Below are positions 28,237 to 36,709 of a DNA stretch of 64,000 bases, in pieces (position 1 is the stretch's first letter; each line of letters opens with the position of its first letter). The translations under genes and the position numbers were made by a program. The notes under the pieces are model-generated. The model worked only from the letters and a program-made list of their open reading frames with translations, did not search any database and was not told the DNA's origin. Origin of the DNA: Ktedonobacter robiniae. Its GTDB lineage: Bacteria; Chloroflexota; Ktedonobacteria; Ktedonobacterales; Ktedonobacteraceae. The stretch lies in assembly GCF_016587375.1 (NCBI RefSeq), contig NZ_BNJG01000002.1:1364001-1428000 (forward strand), given 5' to 3'.

Positions 28237-28758
28237 ATGTCTATAAGCGCTTATCGTCTCGGCTTCCAACTCACTATGGCACTACTATTGCTGCTACCTT
28301 TCCTGGTCACAGGGTGTAAAGTAGGCACGCGCGAGAATGTGACCAGCAATAGCAATACAGCGAAAAGCAGCGTTTCAAACAACAATACATCCTTTCCTGC
28401 CGCCAACCCGCTCTTACCCATCAAAACAACCCACCTCACCCTGACTGGTAAGTCCAGCACAGTCCTCACCGATGCACGCGGCTTCGTGCTCTACTATTAC
28501 ACACCCGACACACTCAGCAAACCAGCCTGCACAGGTGGTTGCCTGAAGGCGTGGCCTCCCCTCCTGGTAGATAGCCAGCAGAAACAAATTAGCATGACCA
28601 CCCTGCCAGGCCAGTTTAGCATACAGAAGATCTCAGCTGGCGACCAGGTTGCCTACAACGGGCATCTCCTCTACACCTACATCAGCGACACCCATCCCGG
28701 CCAGGTGACTGGCAATGGCATCTACAGCTGGTACGCGGTCACCTCCGATTTAAAATAA
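28237..28758 (+). CDS. Lipoprotein with PF03640-type secreted repeat
   Basis: A 173-residue lipoprotein. The signal ends in the lipobox LVTGC. A Ser/Asn-rich linker leads to the COG4315/PF03640 module: VLTDARGFVLYYYTPDTLSK, then ACTGGCLKAWPPL with its paired cysteines, and later HLLYTYISDTHPGQVTGNG. The family is exported and its function is unknown. The ATG at 28237 has AAAGGAGG upstream; an earlier ATG in frame has none. A hairpin terminator follows. Confidence 0.92.
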   Translation: MSISAYRLGFQLTMALLLLLPFLVTGCKVGTRENVTSNSNTAKSSVSNNNTSFPAANPLLPIKTTHLTLTGKSSTVLTDARGFVLYYYTPDTLSKPACTGGCLKAWPPLLVDSQQKQISMTTLPGQFSIQKISAGDQVAYNGHLLYTYISDTHPGQVTGNGIYSWYAVTSDLK

Positions 28759-28766
28759 CACCTATG

Positions 28767-28801
28767 CAGGAGGGCAAACAAGGTAGGTACTTGCCCTCCT
28801 G
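28767..28801. terminator. Hairpin after the lipoprotein gene
   Basis: CAGGAGGGCAA at 28767-28777 pairs with 28791-28801 around a 13-nt loop, 8 bases after the stop codon. Confidence 0.6.
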
Positions 28802-28825
28802 TATAAGAGGAGCATAAACAATCTT

Positions 28826-28997
28826 CATAGGTGCCCGATTTATCGCGCACAAGGCGATTTATCGCACAAAAACAGGGTGGTGTTTATGAAACACAACATT
28901 TCGTTGCCCCATATCAAGCGGCGCCAGACAATGTAGCTGATCGTGCCCTATACTCACGCGATAAATCGCCTCACGCGCGATAAATCGGGCGCCTATG
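28826..28997. mobile_element. MITE-like element family A, copy 2 (complete, ~172 bp)
   Basis: Ends CATAGGTGCCCGATTTATCG and CGATAAATCGGGCGCCTATG, with inner copies of GATTTATCGC. The interior shares the stretch around ATGAAAC..TTCGTTGC with the partial copy at 33420. Its right end overlaps the MocR gene and supplies that gene's TAG stop. Confidence 0.85.
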
Positions 28998-30450
28998 TTC
29001 GATCTTTAATAAGCTCGACGAGGGTTTGCGCGCCGGTATAGATTTGCTGCGCGTCGAGGCTGCCATAGCCCAGGAGCAGGCCGTTGCGGTCGGGCGTTCC
29101 TGTATAGAACTCATCGAGGGTGGGGACATACACATCTCTTGCCGAGGCTTCGCGGGCGATCTCGTATGCATCCAGGGCGGGATGGAACTCCAGGGAGACA
29201 TGCATTCCAGCTTCCAGGCCGCAGAGGCGCGCCCAGGATGCAACGGGAGCAAAGATCTCCGCCAACTGTCTGCGCTTCTCGGCGTAATGCAGGCGCATAC
29301 GCCGAATATGGCGCTCCAGATGCCCATCGCGCAGCATCGCGGCCAGCATATACTGTGTGGGCCAGGTGACATGATAATCGAACATGCGCTTCAAACGGGC
29401 GATTCGCTCGCGTAGTGGAGCCGTCGCAACCAGGTAGCCCACTCGCAGCCCGGGCATCAAAACCTTGGAGAAGGTGCCAATGTAGACCACCCTGCCGGCG
29501 CGATCCATGCTCGCCAGCGCCGGCAGGGGAGACGCGTGAAAGCGGAACTCGCCATCATAATCATCCTCAATCACCAGGCTATCATTGGCCTCGGCCCACT
29601 GCAAGAGCGCGACCCGCCTCACCGAAGAGAGGCGCGAACCAAGCGGATACTGATGCGAGGGCGTGACATAAACCAGGTAGGGCGCGACCTCTCCATTGGC
29701 CAGCTGGCTGACATCCAGGCCATCGTCATCTACGGGTATAGGAACAATATGTAGACCGCTGGCACGAAAAGCAAAACGTGCCAGGGGATAGCCGGGTTCC
29801 TCCAGGGCGACGGTATCGCCCGGCACCAGGGTCGCCTGAACAATGAGGTTCACGGCCTGTGTGGCTCCCGAGGTAATAATGATATCCTCGGCCTGGCAGG
29901 CAATGCCACGAGCGCGCCCTAAATAAACGGCGACCTCTGTCCGTAGTTCGAGGAGACCTGCGGGCTCGCCATAGGTATTGGGCGGCACGGCGTGTCCAAC
30001 CTGGCGCCAGAGCTCGCGCCAGGTCCGCTCAGGAAAAAACTGCATATCAGGCGTACCTGGACGAAAATTTATCGCCTCTCGCGGCACAACGGGACGCGGT
30101 ATAAGCAGCGGCTCCACGCTGCGCAGCCAGCGCGGCGGCCCGGCAGGACTGGGAAAAGGCGAGCGCTTAAGCAACGAAAGATCTTCGACGACATAGGTGC
30201 CCGAGCCATGCCGTCCCTCGATATACCCTTCGGCAAACAACTCATCATAGGCCGCGATAGTAACGGTACGTGAGACATGTAACAGCAGAGCCAGCGAACG
30301 CGTAGAGGGCAGGCGCGTACCCGCAGAGATGCTGCCTTGAAGGATGGCCTCGCGCAATTGTGTCACCAACTGGCGGTGCAAGGGTTCATTAGCGTTATGG
30401 TTGAGGAAGAGCGGCAATTCCAAAATATGAGAGACATGCGAGGTGGTCAT
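28993..30450 (-). CDS. MocR/PdxR-type GntR-aminotransferase regulator
   Basis: A 485-residue fusion. Residues ~18-90 are a GntR winged helix (EPLHRQLVTQLREAILQGSI, LPSTRSLALLLHVSRTVTIAAYDELFAEGYIEGRHGSGTY written here as parts). Residues ~125-480 are a fold-type I aminotransferase domain with the PLP Lys at K329 in YIGTFSKVLMPG and the upstream VIEDDYDGEF. Such proteins sense pyridoxal phosphate or amines. The start at 30450 has AAAGGA five bases upstream. The last codons KDRT are followed by a TAG formed by the end of the neighbouring MITE, so the native C-terminus may have been changed by a few residues. Confidence 0.9.
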   Translation of the reverse strand: MTTSHVSHILELPLFLNHNANEPLHRQLVTQLREAILQGSISAGTRLPSTRSLALLLHVSRTVTIAAYDELFAEGYIEGRHGSGTYVVEDLSLLKRSPFPSPAGPPRWLRSVEPLLIPRPVVPREAINFRPGTPDMQFFPERTWRELWRQVGHAVPPNTYGEPAGLLELRTEVAVYLGRARGIACQAEDIIITSGATQAVNLIVQATLVPGDTVALEEPGYPLARFAFRASGLHIVPIPVDDDGLDVSQLANGEVAPYLVYVTPSHQYPLGSRLSSVRRVALLQWAEANDSLVIEDDYDGEFRFHASPLPALASMDRAGRVVYIGTFSKVLMPGLRVGYLVATAPLRERIARLKRMFDYHVTWPTQYMLAAMLRDGHLERHIRRMRLHYAEKRRQLAEIFAPVASWARLCGLEAGMHVSLEFHPALDAYEIAREASARDVYVPTLDEFYTGTPDRNGLLLGYGSLDAQQIYTGAQTLVELIKDRT

Positions 30451-30556
30451 ACACATCCTTTCAAGCGATCTGTAGGGTAAACGCAGCAGGCAACATCCGC
30501 GAGACCTGGCAGCGCGGCGCGATCATGTCTATCATACTGCCACTCAATGCCTCTTT

Positions 30557-30655
30557 ATGCAAGAGGAAATCCCTTCATTGGGAAGTTATACGCAGGATAA
30601 CGTAGCCTCTGGCAAGCTCAAGAGGAATGGCTCCACCTTCTGGTTCACACTCCCC
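30557..30655 (+). pseudogene. Possible remnant of a histidine kinase C-terminus
   Basis: A short stretch reads NGSTFWFTLPL, a motif that normally ends HATPase domains of sensor kinases. No other kinase sequence is present around it. It lies in the 308-bp gap after the MocR start, for which no other gene is seen. The match is short and could be chance. Confidence 0.25.
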
Positions 30656-30758
30656 CTCCGCCCAATAAAGATGCAACTTTGCCGCCCCTCCTACGTAATA
30701 AAGGCTGAGCTGGCAAGTTTTTTTTTGGTGGAAGCTCATCATCTTCGGGAGGATGCAT

Positions 30759-31073
30759 ATGAACTTTATGACCTTCATGGCGCAAAATCTGTTTTTATCG
30801 ATTGCGCTCATGATTTTTATGATCACAATTGTGAGTGTTGTGTTCGGTATTTTATTGGAAGTATACAAAGTGAGTCTGCGAGCACGCCAACGCATGCAGG
30901 AGTTGCGCAATGAGGAGCTGCGCCTGCAATTACAACTGGAGCAGCAGCGTGGGACCAGCAGGGGCAAGCCTTCGCGAGATGACCTCCCTCATCCCAAGGA
31001 GACCGCATCCTGGGACGAGCAGCCACAGAGCAACTATGAGATGGGGTACCAGGCGCCGATGCAGTCATTGTAG
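30759..31073 (+). CDS. Small single-pass membrane protein with coiled coil
   Basis: A 104-residue protein. A hydrophobic segment (FLSIALMIFMITIVSVVFGI, about residues 11-32) is followed by a charged helix with QELRNEELRLQLQLEQQR and a polar tail. GGGAGG lies 6 bases before the ATG at 30759; the ATG two codons earlier is too close to it. Its last 40 bases overlap the 3' end of the convergent gene. No family is recognised. Confidence 0.65.
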   Translation: MNFMTFMAQNLFLSIALMIFMITIVSVVFGILLEVYKVSLRARQRMQELRNEELRLQLQLEQQRGTSRGKPSRDDLPHPKETASWDEQPQSNYEMGYQAPMQSL

Positions 31074-31759
31074 TAGCGCGCCGCGACGAGCATTTGCCCA
31101 CGGCTCAAGAGGAAGCGCATCACCGCTGTGTCGGGCGTGCGTGGCTGATAGAGCCAGTCTACCTGCTCGCCTGCTACTTCTTTGCGCAGGTGGGCAATGG
31201 CCTCCAGCGCCTCCACATGTGACGCGCCGCTGCCAGCACTAAAGTAGGCAACGGCGTCGCCAATAGATCCCGCCTGGAGCAACAGAAGTGTAACCACAGG
31301 GTCGACCTCGGAGAGCGTGATATCATCGCTGAATGCGCCTTGAGAATTACTGGCGCGCATAGTGCTTTCCATATAACGTTCAATACTGCTTTCGAGTTCT
31401 AGTATTGCCCATTCGGCCTCTCCCGGTGATACGCCAATCTCCTCCTGGTAACGCTGTATAGCGCGCTGGCGCACCAGCGAGATCAGCCAGAGCGGTGGCA
31501 GCGTAAGCTGAGCGACCACACGCGCGTGCGGCTTCTCAAGAGCACGCACCAGCCCAGGAAGCGCCGCCCTCTGAGAGCCTGCGTCTCTTGGCCTATCATG
31601 CGAGGAGGTTACGCGCCGCGCGGGATGAGAAACCGGCCTGTCTCGGCTATTGCTACGGGGTGCGGTATTGCGTTGGACTGACCGCCCACCGCTGGCGCGG
31701 CGCGAAATGAGCAAGCCACCCAGGCAGAGCACACAAAGTAAAAGCACAACATAAAGCAT
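31034..31759 (-). CDS. Membrane-anchored protein of unknown function
   Basis: A 241-residue protein. An N-terminal helix (MLYVVLLLCVLCLGGLLI) is followed by an Arg/Ser-rich linker and a helical C-terminal domain, with VSPGEAEWAILELESSIERYMES and EALEAIAHLRKEVAGEQVDW. No known motif was recognised. TGAGGAGTTG precedes the ATG. It converges with and overlaps the previous small gene by 40 bases. Confidence 0.65.
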   Translation of the reverse strand: MLYVVLLLCVLCLGGLLISRRASGGRSVQRNTAPRSNSRDRPVSHPARRVTSSHDRPRDAGSQRAALPGLVRALEKPHARVVAQLTLPPLWLISLVRQRAIQRYQEEIGVSPGEAEWAILELESSIERYMESTMRASNSQGAFSDDITLSEVDPVVTLLLLQAGSIGDAVAYFSAGSGASHVEALEAIAHLRKEVAGEQVDWLYQPRTPDTAVMRFLLSRGQMLVAARYYNDCIGAWYPIS

Positions 31760-31887
31760 CTCAACAACTCCTCAGAGATATGCCCACCGATAAACCACCT
31801 ACACTAGAATAGACGCTAATCCTGCCCCACCCTAAAAGGCGCATCGACTGCAAGCTGCTCTCCAAGCCGCTTATGATCCATCCGACT

Positions 31888-32673
31888 CTAGTCTTGCCAA
31901 ATGCGTTGGGCAAACGAGTCGAGAGATCGTGCGAGCGTTGTTGGTTCTTTGAACGGAAGGAGGTGGGTGTTGTCCACCCACTGGAGAGAATATGCTGGGT
32001 ACAGGCGCGCGAGTTGTTCACCGCCAGCCCGCCACAGCGCATTGTTGCGCTCAGCACGTGCTCCCTTCTCCCCAGCAGATTTCGTTGCCAGGACCAGTTC
32101 GACAGGACAATCAAGCTGGTCGTAGGCCGAAAGGAGCTGTTCGCGGTGCGTATTCACCTCAATGGTCAAGGCTGCATACTCGGAAGGTGTGAGTCGATAC
32201 CCCATGCCAACCAGAGACAGGAGGAGCGGCCCAAACTTCATTGCGGGCGTATCGAGGCGGCGCTTGATATCCTCAGGATCAGCCACAAGATTGACCGGGA
32301 CAGCACCGTCAATGAGAAACAGCCCTGCCACTCTTCCTGGATGAGCTGCCGCATACCAGACAGCCAGATCGGCCCCTAGGGACCAGCCAACCACAAGCGG
32401 TCGATCGCCAGCAACCTGGTCCATGATGACCTCGGCATCGCTCAAGAAGCCCTTGAAAGAGACATCAGACGAGCGCGTTGTTTTGCCATGATTGCGAAAA
32501 TCGAAGGTGACAAACCGATATGGTTCACGAAGTTCGTGGATGAGTCGCTTCCAACTCACTTGTGTTGCTCCCCCTCCGTTGAAGAACAGAAGCGTTTGTC
32601 CCTGTCCTGTCTCGCTGACCGCGAGTTGTACCTCTCCGTTTGATATCTTGTAGTGTTTTTCCTTTATGCTCAT
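31888..32673 (-). CDS. Alpha/beta hydrolase
   Basis: A 261-residue serine hydrolase. The oxyanion region is LLFFNGGGATQVSW, the nucleophile is S98 in VVGWSLGAD, and the catalytic His is in WVDNTHLLPF near residue 241. It lies 21 bases after the TetR gene in the same direction, so the two form an operon and the regulator probably responds to this enzyme's substrate or a related compound. Confidence 0.88.
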   Translation of the reverse strand: MSIKEKHYKISNGEVQLAVSETGQGQTLLFFNGGGATQVSWKRLIHELREPYRFVTFDFRNHGKTTRSSDVSFKGFLSDAEVIMDQVAGDRPLVVGWSLGADLAVWYAAAHPGRVAGLFLIDGAVPVNLVADPEDIKRRLDTPAMKFGPLLLSLVGMGYRLTPSEYAALTIEVNTHREQLLSAYDQLDCPVELVLATKSAGEKGARAERNNALWRAGGEQLARLYPAYSLQWVDNTHLLPFKEPTTLARSLDSFAQRIWQD

Positions 32674-32694
32674 GATATCGTGTGGACCTTTCTC

Positions 32695-33327
32695 TTACCC
32701 AAAGAGACCTTGGAAGAGCGCCTGTAATCCAAAGTCAAACTCCTGATCAGCATTCCACTGGACAATCTCGGGCAACAACGTGTGGAGCCTGGGATATTGT
32801 TCTGCCGGAAAGCGTTGCCAGACCATAGGACCATTTGGCCCTGGCTCCAGACCCTCGACCGCTTGCGTTCCTGTGCCGATCAATGTGTGTCCAACAATAA
32901 AACCAACCAGGCACTGGAGCGCATAGATAGACTGAACGCCGGTGATCTGTGCCTGATGAAATGTTTCAAGAAGACGGTCTAACATCACGAGAGAGGCTGA
33001 TGTGCGCAGCGGACTAGTTGCGACGAGCGGAAGCACGCGTGGATGAGCGCGAAGAACGTCCCGAAAGGCGTGAGCAGTTGTCCATAATTCCTCACGTGGC
33101 GTGGCATTAGGATGCACAGGTAATGGAGCCTGAACAATGAGCAGTTCGATCACCCCATCAAAGACGGCTCGCTTACTCTCAACATGATTGTAGAGTGACA
33201 TCGCCTCAACCCCGAGCGATGCTCCAAGCTTGCGCATACTAAAGCCTTCCAGGCCCTCTTGATCAATCAAGCGCAGGGCTGCTTCCAACACTCGTTGTCG
33301 TGTAAGTGGCTCACCAGATTTCGCCAT
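32695..33327 (-). CDS. TetR-family repressor
   Basis: A 210-residue regulator. The HTH region reads RVLEAALRLIDQEGLEGFSM and LGASLGVEAMSLYNHVESKR, as in the TetR/Mce3R-like group; the C-terminal ligand domain is helical. The ribosome site AAGGAAGA lies inside a 68-bp perfect palindrome immediately upstream, which is the best operator candidate. Downstream is the alpha/beta hydrolase gene. Confidence 0.9.
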   Translation of the reverse strand: MAKSGEPLTRQRVLEAALRLIDQEGLEGFSMRKLGASLGVEAMSLYNHVESKRAVFDGVIELLIVQAPLPVHPNATPREELWTTAHAFRDVLRAHPRVLPLVATSPLRTSASLVMLDRLLETFHQAQITGVQSIYALQCLVGFIVGHTLIGTGTQAVEGLEPGPNGPMVWQRFPAEQYPRLHTLLPEIVQWNADQEFDFGLQALFQGLFG

Positions 33328-33328
33328 G

Positions 33329-33396
33329 TTCTTCCTTCTCTGCTCTATACTTACGTTGTAAGCTTACAACGTAAGTATAGAGCAGAGAAGGAAGAA
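33329..33396. promoter_or_regulatory. 68-bp perfect palindrome directly upstream of the TetR start
   Basis: Bases 33329-33362 and 33363-33396 are exactly complementary with no loop; the centre reads TTGTAAGCTTACAA. It contains the TetR ribosome site and ends two bases before the start codon. It could be the operator, and in mRNA it would hide the ribosome site. Confidence 0.7.
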
Positions 33397-33419
33397 TGTC
33401 AAGAGATCCTTTTCGGGGT

Positions 33420-33545
33420 CTATTGATGAAACGTAATTCGTTGCGCAACCCGTGGGTCAGTGAAGCGATGCAAGACCATATACTTGGTCCCGGCCCTGTA
33501 CTCAGGCGATAAATCGCCTTACGCGCGATAAATCGGGCACCTATG
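33420..33545. mobile_element. MITE family A, copy 3 (right part only)
   Basis: The right terminal repeat CGATAAATCGGGCACCTATG and an interior similar to copy 2 are present. No left terminal repeat was found; the region to its left is taken by the palindrome upstream of the TetR gene. Confidence 0.7.
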
Positions 33546-33621
33546 CTACAGCAACGTTTATTCGCACCACTGTGCATGGGCCAGGGAAGCGCTTTCCATC
33601 GCTCCTTTGCTCCGGGCTCTC

Positions 33622-35252
33622 TTAAGAGATAACGGAGAGGATGAGAGCTGAGGGATGGTTGGGATCGTGATAGATCGACTGGTTGGCAACCAGCAACTTA
33701 GTTGCGGTGCCCAATGGTTCGCCGCTTCCAGGGTTGCGGGCGTAGCGTGGGTGCGCACCGCTCGATACTTGCACACGCAAGCGATGACCGGCGCGGAAGC
33801 GATGGGCGGTCGGCCAGAGATCAAAGGTCAGGTGCAGTGTCCCATCTGGACTCCGCGCCGGGTTGCCCGGGGTGACACGCAACAGGGCATCGCAGACGTT
33901 GATCGATATACCCTTCTGATCTACGTCGCAGAGGCGAACAAAGAAGTCGGTATGTTCCTGGCTGGATTGCACGAACAGATCGGCCTGCACGGGTCCAATG
34001 ACTTCCAGATCCTGCTCCAGCAGTGTGGAGGTGTAGGTCAGCACGTCCGCACGGGTCTCCAAAGCACGATTATCGGTCGGTTGTGCTTTGCCCATGAGCA
34101 GTGGGCCAGCCACGGAGGGGGTCGGATCGGCGGGATCGTAGCGATAGTGATCGGGTTCCGAGGCAACTGGCAGATCAGGAGCCAATCCGCGCACAGGCTG
34201 GAGATGGAAGCGCTGCGCTCTCGCGCCTGGTGGGGGCCAGTCAGAAAGCTCTCGCCATTCGTTCACACCGGTGACAAAGACGCGCACAGGCGCTGGCCGG
34301 TATTGCTCGACCTCTCCACGGACCACGGCCCGCAACCAGGGAATAACCTCAGCATGCGAGAAGAGGCTGAGTTCGGGCGAGGTATGCGACCAGGGGCCGA
34401 TGGTCAGGAACGGACGCTGGCCGTGCTCGCGCAGGGTGCGATAGTCGCGCAGTTGCCAGGGCAGAAAGATATCGTACCAGCCAGCCATCATATGCACGGG
34501 CACCGAGATATCCTGAACGGTTTGATCAAAACAACGCCCTTCCCAGTACGGATCGCCCGGCTCGTTGTGTGCAAGCCATTCCTGAAAAACGCCACATGCT
34601 TGCCTTCAGCAAGCTTATCAAGGTCACGCAGGGGGAGGCGCTGGAAAAGCTGTTGTAACCGGCGGCTTGCTGGAAACAAGAGTGACCCGAGCAGGTTCAT
34701 GTGCTCCTGATGCATGACCAGGTCGGTCCAGGAGAGCGTGGTATCCAGGGCATAGGCTCCCCCGGTATAGGTCTGGCTGCGAAACTCCGAAGCACTTTCC
34801 TGGATGGCCATGCCCTTCAAATCCGAACCGGCATCGCGTGCGATGGCCCATTGCACGAAGCCCAGATAACTCCCCCCAGTGGTCAGGAATGAACCGGGAT
34901 ACCAGGACTGCTGTTTGAGCCAGGCTACGGTGGTCAGGCCGTCATCGTGCTCGTCGAACGGGCTAAGTGTTCCGCCCGAACCGAACGTGCCGCGTATGCT
35001 CTGCATCACCACTTGGAAGCCACGCTCGACGAACAGCTGGCCATATGCCGTGCCAAAGATCCCGCGCCGCCCATAGGGGCTGCGAACCAGAAGCAGCGGG
35101 AGGTTCTCGGCCCCGCGCGGCGCGTAGCGATCCGCCAGCAACACCACGCCGTCTGGCATGGGCACCTTCAGATCGTGCTCGACCAGGACATCATAGGTTT
35201 CGGCTGGTGGCAGGTGAGCCATTCTGCTCATAAGACGGCTGAGGATCGTCAT
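33622..35252 (-). pseudogene. CocE/NonD-family hydrolase (X-Pro dipeptidyl-peptidase-like), frameshifted
   Basis: Two frames together give a ~543-residue S15-type serine hydrolase. The N-terminal part (34488-35252) has the nucleophile S128 in GGSYLGF; the C-terminal part (33622-34503) has AGWYDIFLPWQ, GPWSH and the jelly-roll domain (TLHLTFDLWP). Reading breaks at a run of five A on the plus strand (34585-34589): one extra base restores HVAFFQEWLAHNEPGDPYWE. So the gene has a one-base deletion, or the sequence has an error there. It is last in the P450 operon and may hydrolyse an ester or peptide in the same pathway. Confidence 0.85.
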
Positions 35253-35353
35253 ACACGTGGTCCTTTCCTACTCATTTTATACCAACCGGGAGAAAAGAGC
35301 AGCCACGCCATCGTGTCTGCCCTCCGCACGATACCAGTAGATCTTTCTCTCAG

Positions 35354-36616
35354 CTAAAAAGCGACGGGCAGGGAGGCCACGCTCCGTGAGACCAGAGCGT
35401 AGTGCCAGGCGACGCTCTCACGGGGGACGCTGAACCGCAGGTTGGGCATGCGCTTGAGCAGGGTGGTAAAGGCAATGTCTCCTTCTATACGGGCCAGCGG
35501 TGCCCCCAAACAGGTATGGATGCCCTGTCCAAAGGCAAGATGCCGACTGATCGTGCGCGCAATGTCCAGCTCGTCTGGCTGCGTAAACTGGCTCTCATCG
35601 TGATTCGCAGAACCCAGGAAGGGAATGATGAGATCGCCTTTCTTGATCTGCTGCCCGCCGAGCTCAATATCTTCGGTGGCAAAGCGCGGTCCTGCGATGT
35701 TGGCTGGCCCGCTGTAGCGCAGCAGTTCTTCGACCGCCGCAGGAACCAGGCTGAGGTCGGATTTGAGCCTCTCAAGCTGATCGGGATGATCTAGCAACAT
35801 CAAGGTGCCGGTGCCGATCAGGTTCGAGGTCGTCTCATGGCCGGCAAAGATCAACAGCGTAAGCATCGAGATCATTTCCGTCTCGCTGAGCCGATCCCCT
35901 TCCTCTTCGATGACGATCAAATGGCTGATCAAGTCATCCGCTGGTTGCAGGCGTTTGTCGGCCACCAGGCGCGTGACGTATTCTCCAAATGCGCGCATGT
36001 GAGTTGTGACTTCCGGATCGCGCTTTCCAATACCCAAACCTCGCGCCAGCGCCTCCGACCAGACACGGATCTGGGCCCGATCGGCGTGAGGAACTCCGAG
36101 CATCTCAGAAATGACATTGATAGGCAAGGGATAGGCGTAGTCCTTGATGAGATCCATCTGACCCTGATCTTGCACGCGGTCGAGCAATTCGTCGGCTATC
36201 TCCTGCACGCGGGGGCGTAAGCTTTCTATATATCTGGGCGTGAAGGCTTTGGACACCAGCAGGCGTAAGCGTCGATGATCGGGCTCATCGACCGAGAGCA
36301 TCGTTTTGGAGGTGAAGAAGGTAGGCGTGTCGGAGGTCTCGGCGGTGTTGCGCCCCAAAAGACTGTTAACCCCGATGGAGCTGGGGTCCACGGTAAAGTG
36401 CGCATGATCTTTGAGGACCTGTACCACCTCTTCCATGCGCGTGATCGCCCAGGCTTGGCGGTCCATTCCCGGGAGGGGGAACGGTATAGGTACAACGGCG
36501 CCCATTGACCGCAGCAGCTCGAACAACGCAAAGGGGTTCTCAACCAGTGCAGCGCTATCACCGCTAAATGGATTGAATGCGGCTTCCCCTGGTGTGGTCT
36601 GATCCGAGATATTCAT
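35354..36616 (-). CDS. Cytochrome P450 (first of two)
   Basis: A 420-residue soluble bacterial P450. The I-helix reads LLIFAGHETTSN, the K-helix ExxR is in VEELLRYSG, and the heme loop is LAFGQGIHTCLGAPLARIEG with the Cys thiolate near residue 360. The start at 36616 has GAAAGGAAG upstream; the frame extends further but without a site. It lies between a second P450 gene and the CocE-like gene. Electrons would come from the ferredoxin and reductase encoded upstream. The substrate cannot be read from the sequence; it resembles CYP107/CYP109-type enzymes by general layout. Confidence 0.95.
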   Translation of the reverse strand: MNISDQTTPGEAAFNPFSGDSAALVENPFALFELLRSMGAVVPIPFPLPGMDRQAWAITRMEEVVQVLKDHAHFTVDPSSIGVNSLLGRNTAETSDTPTFFTSKTMLSVDEPDHRRLRLLVSKAFTPRYIESLRPRVQEIADELLDRVQDQGQMDLIKDYAYPLPINVISEMLGVPHADRAQIRVWSEALARGLGIGKRDPEVTTHMRAFGEYVTRLVADKRLQPADDLISHLIVIEEEGDRLSETEMISMLTLLIFAGHETTSNLIGTGTLMLLDHPDQLERLKSDLSLVPAAVEELLRYSGPANIAGPRFATEDIELGGQQIKKGDLIIPFLGSANHDESQFTQPDELDIARTISRHLAFGQGIHTCLGAPLARIEGDIAFTTLLKRMPNLRFSVPRESVAWHYALVSRSVASLPVAF

Positions 36617-36709
36617 AACGATCTTCCTTTCGTTCGTACGCTTCTTTCTCAACGCCTCCTGCCACGCAGCAACACGATGTTTCTGCATGGCAGGAAGGGT
36701 CCGTGAGAC

